DNA from: Frigididesulfovibrio sp031553235
GTDB lineage: Bacteria; Desulfobacterota; Desulfovibrionia; Desulfovibrionales; Desulfovibrionaceae
Length of the DNA: 64,000 bases
Assembly: GCA_031553235.1 (NCBI GenBank)
Contig: JAVBLS010000043.1
Location: 1 to 64,000, forward strand
Direction of reading: 5' to 3'
The position numbers and the translations under genes are program-made. The notes below the pieces were generated by a model that saw only the letters and a list, made by a program, of their open reading frames with translations, ran no database searches and was not told the DNA's origin. Below, in pieces: positions 1 through 8,074 of this stretch. The first letter of the stretch is position 1. Each line of letters begins with the position of its first letter.

Positions 1-1704
1 GGTCATGGCCCCGGCCGTGGAGGTCACCCGGTCGCGCTGCATTTCGGCGCCGCGTGAAATCTGTTCCACTTGGGCGGCCAGTTCTTCGGAGGCGGCGGCC
101 ACGCGGTCGGCGATGTCCGAGGCGTCCTTGGCCACCTGGAGCATGACCCGCTGCTTTTCTTTGATCCCGGTGAGGTCGGTGATGATTTCAAGGTAGCCGA
201 CGGCTTCGCGCTTCCGGTCGAACAAGGGCAGGGCGGACACGGCGATTTCCATGGTCTTGCCCTTGGGGTGAATGGTGGTTTCTCCGCTGTGCGGACCTTT
301 GCGGGCCATGGCGCACTTGCCGAAGCACTTGTCGGAGTCGCACTCGTTGGCCTTCATGTGGCCGGAGCAACCGTCGTTGGTGAAGTTGCCGCCGATGGCA
401 TCCTGGGCGATTTTGTTCAGAAAGTTGATTTTACTGTCCTTGTCGCAGCTCATCACCGGCAGAGGCAGTTCATCGAGCACCATGGTGTAGGCCTCGCCCA
501 CGGAGTTGACCGACTGGGCCAGTTCGCCGAAAGCGCCGGAGAAGGCTTTGGTGTCGAGGCGCTCGCGGAAGCGGCCGGAGCAGATGCCGTCGGCCAGTTT
601 TTGGGCATCGTGCATGACCGTGGTCAGCACAGTGGGAATCTGGCGCATGGCCTCGGCCATGGCGCCGATCTCGCCCTTTTCGCGAACGTTCAACTTGTGG
701 CTGAAATCGCCGCGCGACACGCTTGCGGCAAACTCGGCCAGGTTGCGCAGCACCCGGACCAGACCGAAGATGATCAGCGCGGCAAAGAGAAGCCCCACAA
801 GCATGCCGACCCCGCCGACCAGAGAGTTGCGCATCTGGCCGGAGGTGTTGTCTTCCAGAAGTTTGCTGCCGTATTCGCGCATCTGGGTGTCGACCTCCCC
901 GCTCAGGGGGCCGGTCACCGCAAAGGTATTTTTCAGGCGGTCGGCCAGGGTGGCGGTTTTTTTGTCGAAGTTCAGCCCGAGATCCATCATGGAGTCGACC
1001 GCGGCCTGGTAGCCGCCAAGAGCGGCGGTCAGGGCCTGATGCGCGCGGAGGCCTTCATCGGTGTGGAGAAGCGGGCGGATACCCTCGACGGCCGTGCCAA
1101 GCTCCTTGAGAAGGGCCTGGGCCTGCTTGCCTGTGGTCTCATCCAGCGATACGGCGAACATCCCGACGGCGCCGCGGGCTCCGGCCATCTTCTCCCAGGC
1201 AACGGAAATGGCCGCCAAGGCGTCGATGTTGCCCACCCCTTTGGCCTGATTGGTCATGGCCATCAGGGAAGTATTCATGGTCGCGGCTTCTTTTCTCGCC
1301 GTCTCGATAATTTCGCCGGACCTGACGATGTCGATGCGAATTCCTTCAATGTCCTGCCCGAGGCCGGTCACGGCGGTTTCGATTTTTCTCAGGGCCTGTT
1401 TGCGTGTCTCCAGTTTGACGAATTCTTCGGCCCCGGCGATGCTGTCCTTGGCCTGCTCCATGCCCTTGGCCACGTCGGCCATATGGCTCGGACTTTTGTC
1501 GTTGATGAAAAGATAGAGGTGGTATGTAGCCCTGTACAGACCGGTTTCCAGATCGCTCGTGGCCAGGTTGAGACGGGCCAGGCGCCTATACTCTTCAAAG
1601 CCGTCGCTCGATTTCTGCAGGTCGCGGTATCCCATGACCGCCACAACCGCCAGAAGCGCGATCATCACAAGAAATCCGGTAATGACCTTGTATTTTGTCG
1701 TCAT
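1..1704 (-). CDS. Methyl-accepting chemotaxis protein, C-terminus outside window
   Basis: Transmembrane chemoreceptor that would signal to CheA/CheW. The visible 568 residues begin MTTKYKVITGFLVMIALLAV, a first membrane segment. A long, mostly helical periplasmic part follows, then a second membrane segment at about residues 291-314 and a HAMP-like linker. A PAS-like domain at about 395-510 carries a cluster of Cys and His residues (NDGCSGHMKANEC, then CFGKCAMA). The reading frame stays open to base 1, where the heptad-rich region before the signalling domain begins (AAQVEQISRGAEMQRDRV). The start ATG is followed directly by the membrane helix, so it is convincing. The Cys/His cluster could bind a metal or sense redox state; that is inference. 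The ligand cannot be predicted. Confidence 0.9.
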   Translation of the reverse strand, partial: MTTKYKVITGFLVMIALLAVVAVMGYRDLQKSSDGFEEYRRLARLNLATSDLETGLYRATYHLYLFINDKSPSHMADVAKGMEQAKDSIAGAEEFVKLETRKQALRKIETAVTGLGQDIEGIRIDIVRSGEIIETARKEAATMNTSLMAMTNQAKGVGNIDALAAISVAWEKMAGARGAVGMFAVSLDETTGKQAQALLKELGTAVEGIRPLLHTDEGLRAHQALTAALGGYQAAVDSMMDLGLNFDKKTATLADRLKNTFAVTGPLSGEVDTQMREYGSKLLEDNTSGQMRNSLVGGVGMLVGLLFAALIIFGLVRVLRNLAEFAASVSRGDFSHKLNVREKGEIGAMAEAMRQIPTVLTTVMHDAQKLADGICSGRFRERLDTKAFSGAFGELAQSVNSVGEAYTMVLDELPLPVMSCDKDSKINFLNKIAQDAIGGNFTNDGCSGHMKANECDSDKCFGKCAMARKGPHSGETTIHPKGKTMEIAVSALPLFDRKREAVGYLEIITDLTGIKEKQRVMLQVAKDASDIADRVAAASEELAAQVEQISRGAEMQRDRVTSTAGAMT

Positions 1705-2178
1705 AAAGCCCCCATAGTAAGGCGTTTTTGCATCGGATGGAGCCGGAAGAGCCGGCTGTCCATGCCATTGTATACTTCTATAGCAGTATTACTCTTGCTG
1801 TGGTCTGCAATCAAGGAAAAATAATAAAAATCTTTATTATGCTGAAAAAAATCCGATCTTATTTTGGCAAAAACGACATAACTACTGTAAATGAGGCAAT
1901 CATCGTGAATTTATATGATCTGTAGCAGATAAAATATATGTTATTTAATTATAGCAATCTATAACGTTTATTTTATTGTATAGATGGTAAAATAAATATT
2001 TCTGTACAGTAAATATGATATATAAGATTGACGTTGAGAATGCTCCTTTGATCCGATGGCCGTGCTGCGATCGGGTTGAGGGGCTGCATCGACGGCCGCG
2101 CTGCGGGGCCGCGTAGGGGAGGGCTGTACCGACGACCAAACTGGAGATGTGCGCGGGCGGAATGGCGGGTGGGCCGGA
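1705..2178. other. Intergenic region with an AT-rich island
   Basis: No credible gene is seen. About 1780-2040 is strikingly AT-rich compared with the flanks, with many A/T runs. It lies upstream of the minus-strand chemoreceptor, so it probably holds that gene's promoter. From about 2040 to 2178 the sequence returns to high GC and forms the tail behind the racemase-like gene. No clean intrinsic terminator was seen there. Confidence 0.5.
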
Positions 2179-3048
2179 TCAGTCGGCGGCGGTTTCGCCG
2201 CGAGCCACGAGCGTCACCGGGCCGGAGACCCAGGCCCGGGCCGGCCCGAGCCTGATGGACAGGGCCTCGCCGCTGGGCTGAAACACGGCAGTGGAAGCCT
2301 TGCGGGCCAGCGCCAGGGCCAGGGAGGCCGAGCCGCAGGCCGTTTCGGCATGGACCGAAGCTGTGGCCGCGACCCGGACCAGAGGCGTGATCGCCGGGCC
2401 CGCGGGCGTTTCGCGGCACCAGATCACCCCGGCGGCCGGTTCGGCTTCAAGGCCGTGCCGCAGGCGCAGGTCACGCGAGCCGGCGAACAGATCCGTTGGC
2501 TGCGGATGCCGGTCTTCATCCAGGAGCAGATGGCAGATGCCGGGCAGACGCACCAGGGTTGTGCCGGGGGTTGGGTGCTCCAGGCGGGCTCCGTCCAGGG
2601 GCACGCGCACGGCGCAATACAGGGTGTCGCCCGCAAGGGGCAGGGCGGGGGGCGGAGCGGACGGGCCGGGCGGAACGGCCTCCAGGCGTTCCAGGCAGGC
2701 GGCCAGGGCTTCGGGGCTCAGGGCCACGGCGGCCGGCGCGGAAGCGGCCAGACCGGAGACCCGCAACAGGCCCGTTCGGGTCGTGGCGTCCAAAACGGAG
2801 AACCGGCCCAGGAGGGCCAGCTCAAAGGCGGCGGAGCGGGCGGCGTTGACGCAGAACTCGCCGCCCATCATTTCCAGGCGCGGTACTTCTTCGTCGGCAA
2901 AGAGCGCGCCCACCTGTTCGGCGGCCAAGTGCAGGGGGTGCATCAGCCGGGCGGAAATCTCGGCCAGCCGACCGGAGGGCACGCTTGGGCCGGGCAGCAA
3001 AATGGTGGGATTGCCGCCCGGCAGGAGTTTGACAAAGGGCAGCCGCAC
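2179..3048 (-). CDS. DapF-fold amino acid racemase/epimerase, CntK-like
   Basis: Predicted cofactor-independent two-cysteine racemase of the diaminopimelate epimerase fold. The two catalytic Cys contexts are GGEFCVNAARS (Cys66 from the GTG start) and ETACGSASLA (Cys238). The first does not match the CGNGxRC of true DapF. It resembles the histidine racemase CntK of staphylopine synthesis, as do the N-terminal PGGNPTIL and the EQVGALF segment. The assignment to the CntK side is from remembered family motifs and is tentative. The start is uncertain: GTG at 3048 fits the usual N-terminus (VRLPFVKLLPGGN), while a TTG 24 bases upstream would overlap the end of rny. It follows rny at once and is probably cotranscribed. 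No opine-synthase partner genes are in the window. Confidence 0.75.
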   Translation of the reverse strand: MRLPFVKLLPGGNPTILLPGPSVPSGRLAEISARLMHPLHLAAEQVGALFADEEVPRLEMMGGEFCVNAARSAAFELALLGRFSVLDATTRTGLLRVSGLAASAPAAVALSPEALAACLERLEAVPPGPSAPPPALPLAGDTLYCAVRVPLDGARLEHPTPGTTLVRLPGICHLLLDEDRHPQPTDLFAGSRDLRLRHGLEAEPAAGVIWCRETPAGPAITPLVRVAATASVHAETACGSASLALALARKASTAVFQPSGEALSIRLGPARAWVSGPVTLVARGETAAD

Positions 3049-3061
3049 GCCGGTCCCGAGC

Positions 3062-4621
3062 CTACTTGGCAAAGCCCACGGCCCGGCGCTCGCGGATGAC
3101 CGTGACCCGGATCTGCCCGGGGTAGGTGAGGTTGCGCTCGATTTTTTCGGCCACGTCCTTGCAGAGCAGGAAGGTGGCGTCGTCGTCCAACTCTTCGGAG
3201 TTGACCATCACCCGCACCTCGCGGCCGGCCTGGATGGCGAAGGCCTTGGAAACGCCCTCGAATTCCATGGCGATGTTTTCCAGGTCTTCCAGGCGTTTGG
3301 TGTAGTTTTCGAGCAGTTCCTTGCGGGCTCCGGGCCGCGCGCCCGAGAGGCAGTCGGCGGCCTGCACCAGCACGGCCATGGCCGTCTTGGGCGGCACGTC
3401 CTCGTGGTGGGCGGCAATGGCGTTGATGATATCTTTGTTCTCGCCGTATTTTCTGGCCACATCGGCGCCGATGGTGGCGTGCGAGCCTTCCACCTCGTGG
3501 TCCAGGGCCTTGCCCAGATCGTGCAGTAGGCCGGCCCGCTTGGCTTTTTTGATGTCGAGATCCAGCTCGGCGGCCATGACCCCGCAGAGCGAGGCCACTT
3601 CAAGGGAGTGCTGCAGCACGTTCTGCGAGAAGCTGGTGCGGAATTTGAGCTGCCCGAGCAGGCGGACGATGTCCGGGTGGATGCCGTGCACCCCGGCGTC
3701 AAAGGTGGCCTGTTCGCCCACCTCGCGCACGTGCACTTCCAGTTCCTGCTCAACCTTTTTGACGATGTCCTCGATGCGGGCAGGGTGGATGCGGCCGTCC
3801 TGGATCAGGCGCTCCAGGGACATTTTGGCCACCTGCCGGCGCAGGGGGCTGTAAGCCGAAAGAATGACCGTTTCCGGGGTGTCGTCGATGATCAGATCCA
3901 CGCCGGTGGCCGCTTCAAGGGCGCGGATGTTGCGGCCTTCGCGGCCGATGATTCGGCCCTTCATATCTTCACTGGGCAGGGTCACGGCCGTGACGGTCTG
4001 CTCGGCCACGTAGTCGCCGGCATAGCGCTGGATGGCCGTGGCCAGAATTTCTTTGGCCTTGCGCGAGGCGGTTTCGCGGGCCTCGCTTTCGATCAGACGC
4101 ATCATCTTGGCCGCTTCGTGGCGGGTTTTGGCCTCGACTTCTTCAAGCAACTGGGCTTTGGCTTCTTCGGCGGTCAGGCCGGAAATGCTCTGCAGGCGTT
4201 TTTCCTGTTCCTGCAGGCGGTCGGCCAGCACGGCCTCGGTTTCTTCCAGCTTTTTTTCGCGCCGGGCAAACTCCTTTTCGGTCAGGATGATTTCCTGCTC
4301 CTGCCGGCGGGCGTTTTCCAGCTTTTGCTCCAGCTTTTCGCTGTGTTCCTGCAATTTTTTATCTTTGGCCTTGACCTCGCGTTCCTGCTCCTTGATCTCC
4401 TGCTCCATCAGGCGCTTGGCCTCGAGAACCTCGTCTTTGCCCTGAATGATGAGTTCTTTTTTTTGGGCCTGGGCCTCTTTGCGGGCCTCTTCCACGATGC
4501 GTTTGGCAAGTTCGCCCGCCGCGGCCATGCGTCTGGCGGCCAGGATTTTGGAGAGAAAGACACCTACCGGGATACCGACAATAAGTGAGGCAAGGGCTAG
4601 AATCAGGCTGAAGGTTTCCAT
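3062..4621 (-). CDS. rny: Ribonuclease Y
   Basis: Membrane-anchored endoribonuclease that starts mRNA decay. Its 519 residues show the full architecture: an N-terminal membrane helix (METFSLILALASLIVGIPVG), a long charged coiled coil to about residue 190, a KH RNA-binding domain (GRIIGREGRNIRALE), and an HD phosphohydrolase domain with its metal-binding HD pair in LLHDLGKALDHE. The start was chosen at the ATG before the membrane helix, with GAGG six bases upstream. An upstream in-frame extension through the terminator region is not credible. It lies downstream of 6S RNA and its terminator, so it probably has its own promoter. Confidence 0.97.
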   Translation of the reverse strand: METFSLILALASLIVGIPVGVFLSKILAARRMAAAGELAKRIVEEARKEAQAQKKELIIQGKDEVLEAKRLMEQEIKEQEREVKAKDKKLQEHSEKLEQKLENARRQEQEIILTEKEFARREKKLEETEAVLADRLQEQEKRLQSISGLTAEEAKAQLLEEVEAKTRHEAAKMMRLIESEARETASRKAKEILATAIQRYAGDYVAEQTVTAVTLPSEDMKGRIIGREGRNIRALEAATGVDLIIDDTPETVILSAYSPLRRQVAKMSLERLIQDGRIHPARIEDIVKKVEQELEVHVREVGEQATFDAGVHGIHPDIVRLLGQLKFRTSFSQNVLQHSLEVASLCGVMAAELDLDIKKAKRAGLLHDLGKALDHEVEGSHATIGADVARKYGENKDIINAIAAHHEDVPPKTAMAVLVQAADCLSGARPGARKELLENYTKRLEDLENIAMEFEGVSKAFAIQAGREVRVMVNSEELDDDATFLLCKDVAEKIERNLTYPGQIRVTVIRERRAVGFAK

Positions 4622-4717
4622 GAAGACCTCATCTATGTATACCCCCGGCGCGGGGGGAACGGATCGGCGGGGGCCGCCGCGCGCGAAATAAAAAAAGAAC
4701 ACCTCTGGCCGGACACA

Positions 4718-4741
4718 AGAAAAAGCCCGGCAGGGCTTTAC
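4718..4741 (-). terminator. Intrinsic terminator behind 6S RNA
   Basis: On the minus strand AAAGCCC-TG-CCGGGCTTTTT forms a short GC stem followed by a T run. It lies about 55 bases after the end of the 6S RNA homology and before rny. Confidence 0.8.
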
Positions 4742-4794
4742 ACGGAGCGGACTCGCCGCGGAACCACGGCGGGCTGTGGGAGAGATGGGGAGAA

Positions 4795-4980
4795 GGTGAA
4801 ACCCCGGTGGTGCCGTGCGGTCACCATCCCGCAGGACCTTATGGCAACCTACGGTGGGAAAATCGGAGACCCGTCAGGTTTCCCGGACAAGCCGGGCATG
4901 CACACAGAGTCGTCGTCAAATCCCTTTCTTCTTGATTGTGAGGCCGGCGACTATGACCGCCACCTGCACCCCAGGGTTCA
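4795..4980 (-). ncRNA. ssrS: 6S RNA
   Basis: 6S RNA mimics an open promoter and sequesters the housekeeping RNA polymerase holoenzyme. The minus strand carries the typical upper-arm block GTGTGCATGCCCGGC-TTGTCCGGGAAACCTGACGGG, comparable to E. coli GTGAGCATGCTCGG-TCCGTCCGAGAAGCC. The ends pair to close the long rod: 5' CCCTGGGGTGC with 3' GCACCACCGGGG. The roughly 186-base length and the position directly after zapA match the usual zapA-ssrS order in proteobacteria. The exact ends are estimated from pairing. Confidence 0.88.
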
Positions 4981-4983
4981 CCT

Positions 4984-5259
4984 TCAGACGGAGTTACCCG
5001 TCGCTTTCTCTATGCCTGCGAGAAGATCTTCCAGCCGCTTTTCGCGGTCTTCCCAGCGCTCGCGCAAGGTGACGTAGTCGTCTGCCAGAGCCAGGGCCAG
5101 AAAGGTGAGAAGCTTCTCTTTGCTTAAATGTCCGCCGTTCCGGGCAAGCCGTTCAAACCGTTCCTCAAGCAATGCACACGCCCGCTCAACCCGCCCTGGG
5201 TCGGCTTCAGCCTTGAATGAGACTTCCTGCCCCAGGACCGACAAAGTGTGCCGACGCAT
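4984..5259 (-). CDS. zapA: Cell division protein ZapA
   Basis: Small FtsZ-binding protein that bundles FtsZ filaments at the division site. Its 91 residues begin MRRHTLSVLGQEVSFKAEAD, the ZapA globular head, followed by a long helix (LSKEKLLTFLALALADDYV) that forms the dimer and tetramer coiled coil. Length and order fit the family. It lies 3 bases after the ZapB-like gene and just before 6S RNA, so zapB-zapA-ssrS looks like one transcription unit. Confidence 0.93.
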   Translation of the reverse strand: MRRHTLSVLGQEVSFKAEADPGRVERACALLEERFERLARNGGHLSKEKLLTFLALALADDYVTLRERWEDREKRLEDLLAGIEKATGNSV

Positions 5260-5262
5260 GGT

Positions 5263-5499
5263 TTACTCGGGTTCCATCCGCTCCTTGATACGTTCGACAA
5301 GGGTCTCGACCCGCACAAGCGCGGAAGTATTTTTTTGCCGTTCATCCTCCAGAGCGGCGGCAAGGCGGCGGATTTCCGCTTCCTGCGCCGCGGCCGCCTC
5401 ACCCGAGGCGGCGCGCAATTCGGCATTTTCGCGCTCAAGCTCTTCCAGCTTGGTCAGCAGCGCGGCCACGCGCCGTTCCAGTTGATCCAGCAGTTCCAT
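5263..5499 (-). CDS. ZapB-like coiled-coil protein
   Basis: A 78-residue protein that is almost wholly a charged coiled coil (MELLDQLERRVAALLTKLEE, then ELRAASGEAAAAQEAEIRRL). This is the size and composition of the division factor ZapB, which joins ZapA to the division machinery. Its place 3 bases upstream of zapA supports that role. Coiled-coil sequence alone cannot prove homology, so no symbol is given. Confidence 0.8.
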   Translation of the reverse strand: MELLDQLERRVAALLTKLEELERENAELRAASGEAAAAQEAEIRRLAAALEDERQKNTSALVRVETLVERIKERMEPE

Positions 5500-5595
5500 A
5501 AGTGCAGGTTAATCCGATTCGATCCCAAAGGCAAGAGGCGGAAACAAAGATACCCGTGTCTTTTTCGCCCCGGTTGCACTCGCAGTGGGAGGGGT

Positions 5596-6960
5596 TCAAG
5601 ACGACTTTTTTCGCTCCAAGTTCACCTGCCGGCCGCGGGCAATGGCGATCTGCCCTTCGGGAACGTCTTTGGTGATCACCGAGCCCGCCCCTACCATGGC
5701 GCCCGCGCCCACACTCACCGGGGCCACCAGGGCGGTGTTCGAACCGATGAAGGCGCCCGCGCCGATACGGGTGAAATGCTTGTTTTTGCCGTCGTAGTTG
5801 CAGGTGATCGTGCCCGCGCCCACGTTGGCCCCGGCCCCGACCTCGGCGTCGCCCACGTAGGTCAGGTGGTTGACCTTGGCGCCCGCGCACAGGCGGGCCT
5901 TTTTCACTTCCACGAAGTTGCCGGCCCTGGCCTTTTCCTCCAGCACGGCGCCGGGCCGCAGGCGGGCATAGGGGCCCACCCGGCAGTCCGGCCCCACTCG
6001 GGCGTCTTCCAGGTGGCAGAAGGAGAATACCCGGGCTTCCGCCTCCAGGGTCACGTTTTCCAGCCGGCAGTGTGAATCGACACGCGCGCCCTTGGCCAGG
6101 CGCGAGGCCCCGTAAATTTCGCACGGCCCGGTGATCTCCGCCCCGGGTTCGAGCACGGCCCGCGGGCCCAGGCGCACGGCCGCCGGGTTGTGGATGAGCA
6201 CCCCGGCGCGCAGGGCCTCTTCAACCAGGCGGGCGCGCAGGCGCTCTTCGCCGGCGGCCAGCTCAAGGGGGCTGTTGATGCCCAGAAGATCGGCCTCGTC
6301 GCCGAAGTTCACGGCTTCCACCCACAGGCCGGCTTCGGCCGCCAGGCCGATGATATCGGTGATGTAGTATTCGCCGGATTTGTTCTTGTTGGTCAGTTTT
6401 CGCAGCAGGGGCGCGACCCGTTCCAGGCGCAGGCAATAGATGCCCGCGTTGATTTCGCCCGTGTGCGGGCCGTGTTTGGCCGGGTCGTAGTCTTTGGCTT
6501 CGACCACGGCCGTGGGCCTGCCGCCCTGCCGCACCACCAGGCCGAAGGCGGCCGGGTCGGGGGGGGTCAGGGTCAGAAAGCCGAGGTCGGCGTCGCCGCA
6601 GGCCTGAACAAAGGTTGTGAGCTGGGAGTGGCGCAGCAGCGGGGTGTCGCCGTTGATCACCAGCAGGCGGGAAAGCCCGGCGGCCTGCAGATGCGGCAGG
6701 GCGGTCATCAGAGCATGTCCCGTGCCCAGTTGCTCGGCCTGCAGGATCATCCGGCCGGCCTGCTCCGGGAAGGCGCCCCGCACCTCGTCCGCGCCGTGGC
6801 CGATCATCGTCCAGGTGCGCTCCCCGGTCAGGGGCGCGGCGGCCGCATATACATAGTGCAGCATGGGTGCCTCAAGCAGGCGCTGCAGCACTTTGGGCCG
6901 GGGGCTGTGCATGCGCGTGCCCTTGCCGGCGGCCAGTATCAATGCTCCCAAAACTTCCAT
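5596..6960 (-). CDS. glmU: Bifunctional N-acetylglucosamine-1-phosphate uridyltransferase / glucosamine-1-phosphate acetyltransferase
   Basis: Makes UDP-GlcNAc for peptidoglycan and LPS in the last two steps from glucosamine-1-phosphate. Its 454 residues carry the N-terminal pyrophosphorylase motif LILAAGKGTRMHSPRPKVLQ and the family block GEINAGIYCL. The C-terminal left-handed beta helix shows hexapeptide repeats from about residue 250, including RPGAVLEEKARAGNFVEVKK and VGAGTITCNYDGKNKH. The start ATG (MEVLGALILAAGKG) fits the family; an upstream extension runs into a repeat element. The upstream region contains repeat B1. Confidence 0.97.
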   Translation of the reverse strand: MEVLGALILAAGKGTRMHSPRPKVLQRLLEAPMLHYVYAAAAPLTGERTWTMIGHGADEVRGAFPEQAGRMILQAEQLGTGHALMTALPHLQAAGLSRLLVINGDTPLLRHSQLTTFVQACGDADLGFLTLTPPDPAAFGLVVRQGGRPTAVVEAKDYDPAKHGPHTGEINAGIYCLRLERVAPLLRKLTNKNKSGEYYITDIIGLAAEAGLWVEAVNFGDEADLLGINSPLELAAGEERLRARLVEEALRAGVLIHNPAAVRLGPRAVLEPGAEITGPCEIYGASRLAKGARVDSHCRLENVTLEAEARVFSFCHLEDARVGPDCRVGPYARLRPGAVLEEKARAGNFVEVKKARLCAGAKVNHLTYVGDAEVGAGANVGAGTITCNYDGKNKHFTRIGAGAFIGSNTALVAPVSVGAGAMVGAGSVITKDVPEGQIAIARGRQVNLERKKSS

Positions 6961-6996
6961 TGCCCCCACCTCGTTGTGTGGTTTTCGCGTTTTTTC

Positions 6997-7135
6997 GAAC
7001 AATTTTACTTTGAAAGCGTCTATGAAGCCATCTCGCCGACGGACTTGTGAACGAGCCCGCAAGCGGGCGCCCGCTTGCGGGCTCGGCAGAGTAGATGAGC
7101 ATCTTCAATGTTCATCTACTCTGCCGACCGGCCGG
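6997..7135 (+). repeat. Stem-loop repeat B, copy 1
   Basis: Roughly 139-base palindromic element without coding capacity. Three modules are visible: an end module GAACAATTTTACTTTGAAAG..GTCTATGAAGCC; a central hairpin with GAGCCCGCAAGCGGGCGCCC facing GCTTGCGGGCTC; and an end hairpin GGCAGAGTAGATGA facing TCATCTACTCTGCC. Related copies lie at 34958, 48274 and 53520. It separates the divergent glmU and RluA genes. Confidence 0.8.
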
Positions 7136-7158
7136 TGTAAAGAATACTTATTCCACTC

Positions 7159-7187
7159 TTGGCAAGGCCGGGGCTTTGGGCTATAGA
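7159..7187 (+). promoter_or_regulatory. Sigma-70-type promoter for the pseudouridine synthase-bioB pair
   Basis: TTGGCA, 17 bases, TATAGA. The -10 box ends five bases before the ATG of the next gene. Transcription should therefore begin at or next to the start codon, implying a leaderless message if the promoter and start are both right. Confidence 0.55.
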
Positions 7188-7192
7188 GGGCC

Positions 7193-8074
7193 ATGTCTTT
7201 TCATATCCCGACCAAAACAGTCCATTTTCAGATCCCCGAAAGCGCCGCTGGAAAGCGCCTGGATGCGGCCTTGGCCGATGTGTTCCCCGGGCTCGGCCTG
7301 CGCGGCCGTCGCCGCTTGTGGGAGCATTGCCGTATTTTACTGGACGGCTGCGAGTGCAGCCCGGCTCACCGCCTGAGCGGTGGCGCAACCCTTGTGCTGG
7401 AACCCCTGCCTGGGGCAATCGCGCCCGATCCCGAGGCTTGCGGGGTGCGTCTGGCTGCCTGGACGCAGGAATTCGTCGCCCTGTTCAAGCCGACCGGGCT
7501 GCACAGCGCCGCCCTGGCCGGGGGCGCCAACGCCTCGCTGGAGGGGCTGCTGCCGGATCTCTGGCGCATGTTCCGGGCCGAACGGCCGGGCCTGCCCGTG
7601 GAGCCGCCGCGCCTGCTCACCCGACTGGACGCGCCCACGGCCGGGCTGGTGGTCGGCGCCTTCGAGCCCGAGGCCGCGGCTCGTTTTCGCCGGCAGGAGC
7701 GGGCAGGCGAGGTGGACAAATATTATCTGGCCCTGGTCGAGGGCGAGGTCGCGGCCCCGCTGGTCACGGCCAAGGGCCTGGACACGGCCGGCCGCAAAAA
7801 GACCCTGCTGCTGCCCGAGGACGATATCGACCCGGCCCGGCAGACCCGGGTTTTTCCCCTGCATCTTGTGTCCGGGCAACCCACGGCCGGCTGTCTGGTG
7901 CGGGTGCAGATCAAACGCGGGGCCAGGCACCAGATTCGCGCCCACCTGGCCGGCCTGGGGCATCCGTTGCGCGGCGACACCCTATACGGCGGTGGAGGAG
8001 AGCCGGGCGAATTCCTTCTTTGCCATTACCGTTTGGAAATGCCGGGCTTTGTCGCCTCGCTGGAAGACGAATGA
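7193..8074 (+). CDS. RluA-family RNA pseudouridine synthase
   Basis: Isomerises uridine to pseudouridine in rRNA or tRNA. The 293-residue protein has a short N-terminal S4-like part (AAGKRLDAALADVFPG) and the RluA catalytic block LTRLDAPTAGLVVGA, with the catalytic Asp in RLD; the usual form is HRLDxxTSG. The late motif RGARHQIRAHLAGLGHPLRG is typical of the family. The exact target (RluA, C or D type) cannot be told. The last four bases overlap the start of bioB (ATGA), so the two are translationally coupled. The promoter leaves almost no leader before this ATG. Confidence 0.9.
   Translation: MSFHIPTKTVHFQIPESAAGKRLDAALADVFPGLGLRGRRRLWEHCRILLDGCECSPAHRLSGGATLVLEPLPGAIAPDPEACGVRLAAWTQEFVALFKPTGLHSAALAGGANASLEGLLPDLWRMFRAERPGLPVEPPRLLTRLDAPTAGLVVGAFEPEAAARFRRQERAGEVDKYYLALVEGEVAAPLVTAKGLDTAGRKKTLLLPEDDIDPARQTRVFPLHLVSGQPTAGCLVRVQIKRGARHQIRAHLAGLGHPLRGDTLYGGGGEPGEFLLCHYRLEMPGFVASLEDE

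Noticed and set aside
70..1824. Long open frame on the plus strand over the chemoreceptor gene, and similar long antisense frames over alaS, the 578-residue gene and the third hybrid kinase
   Set aside because: These are shadow frames produced by GC-rich third codon positions. Their translations are rich in Gly, His and Ala with no domain, and the opposite strand encodes clear proteins.
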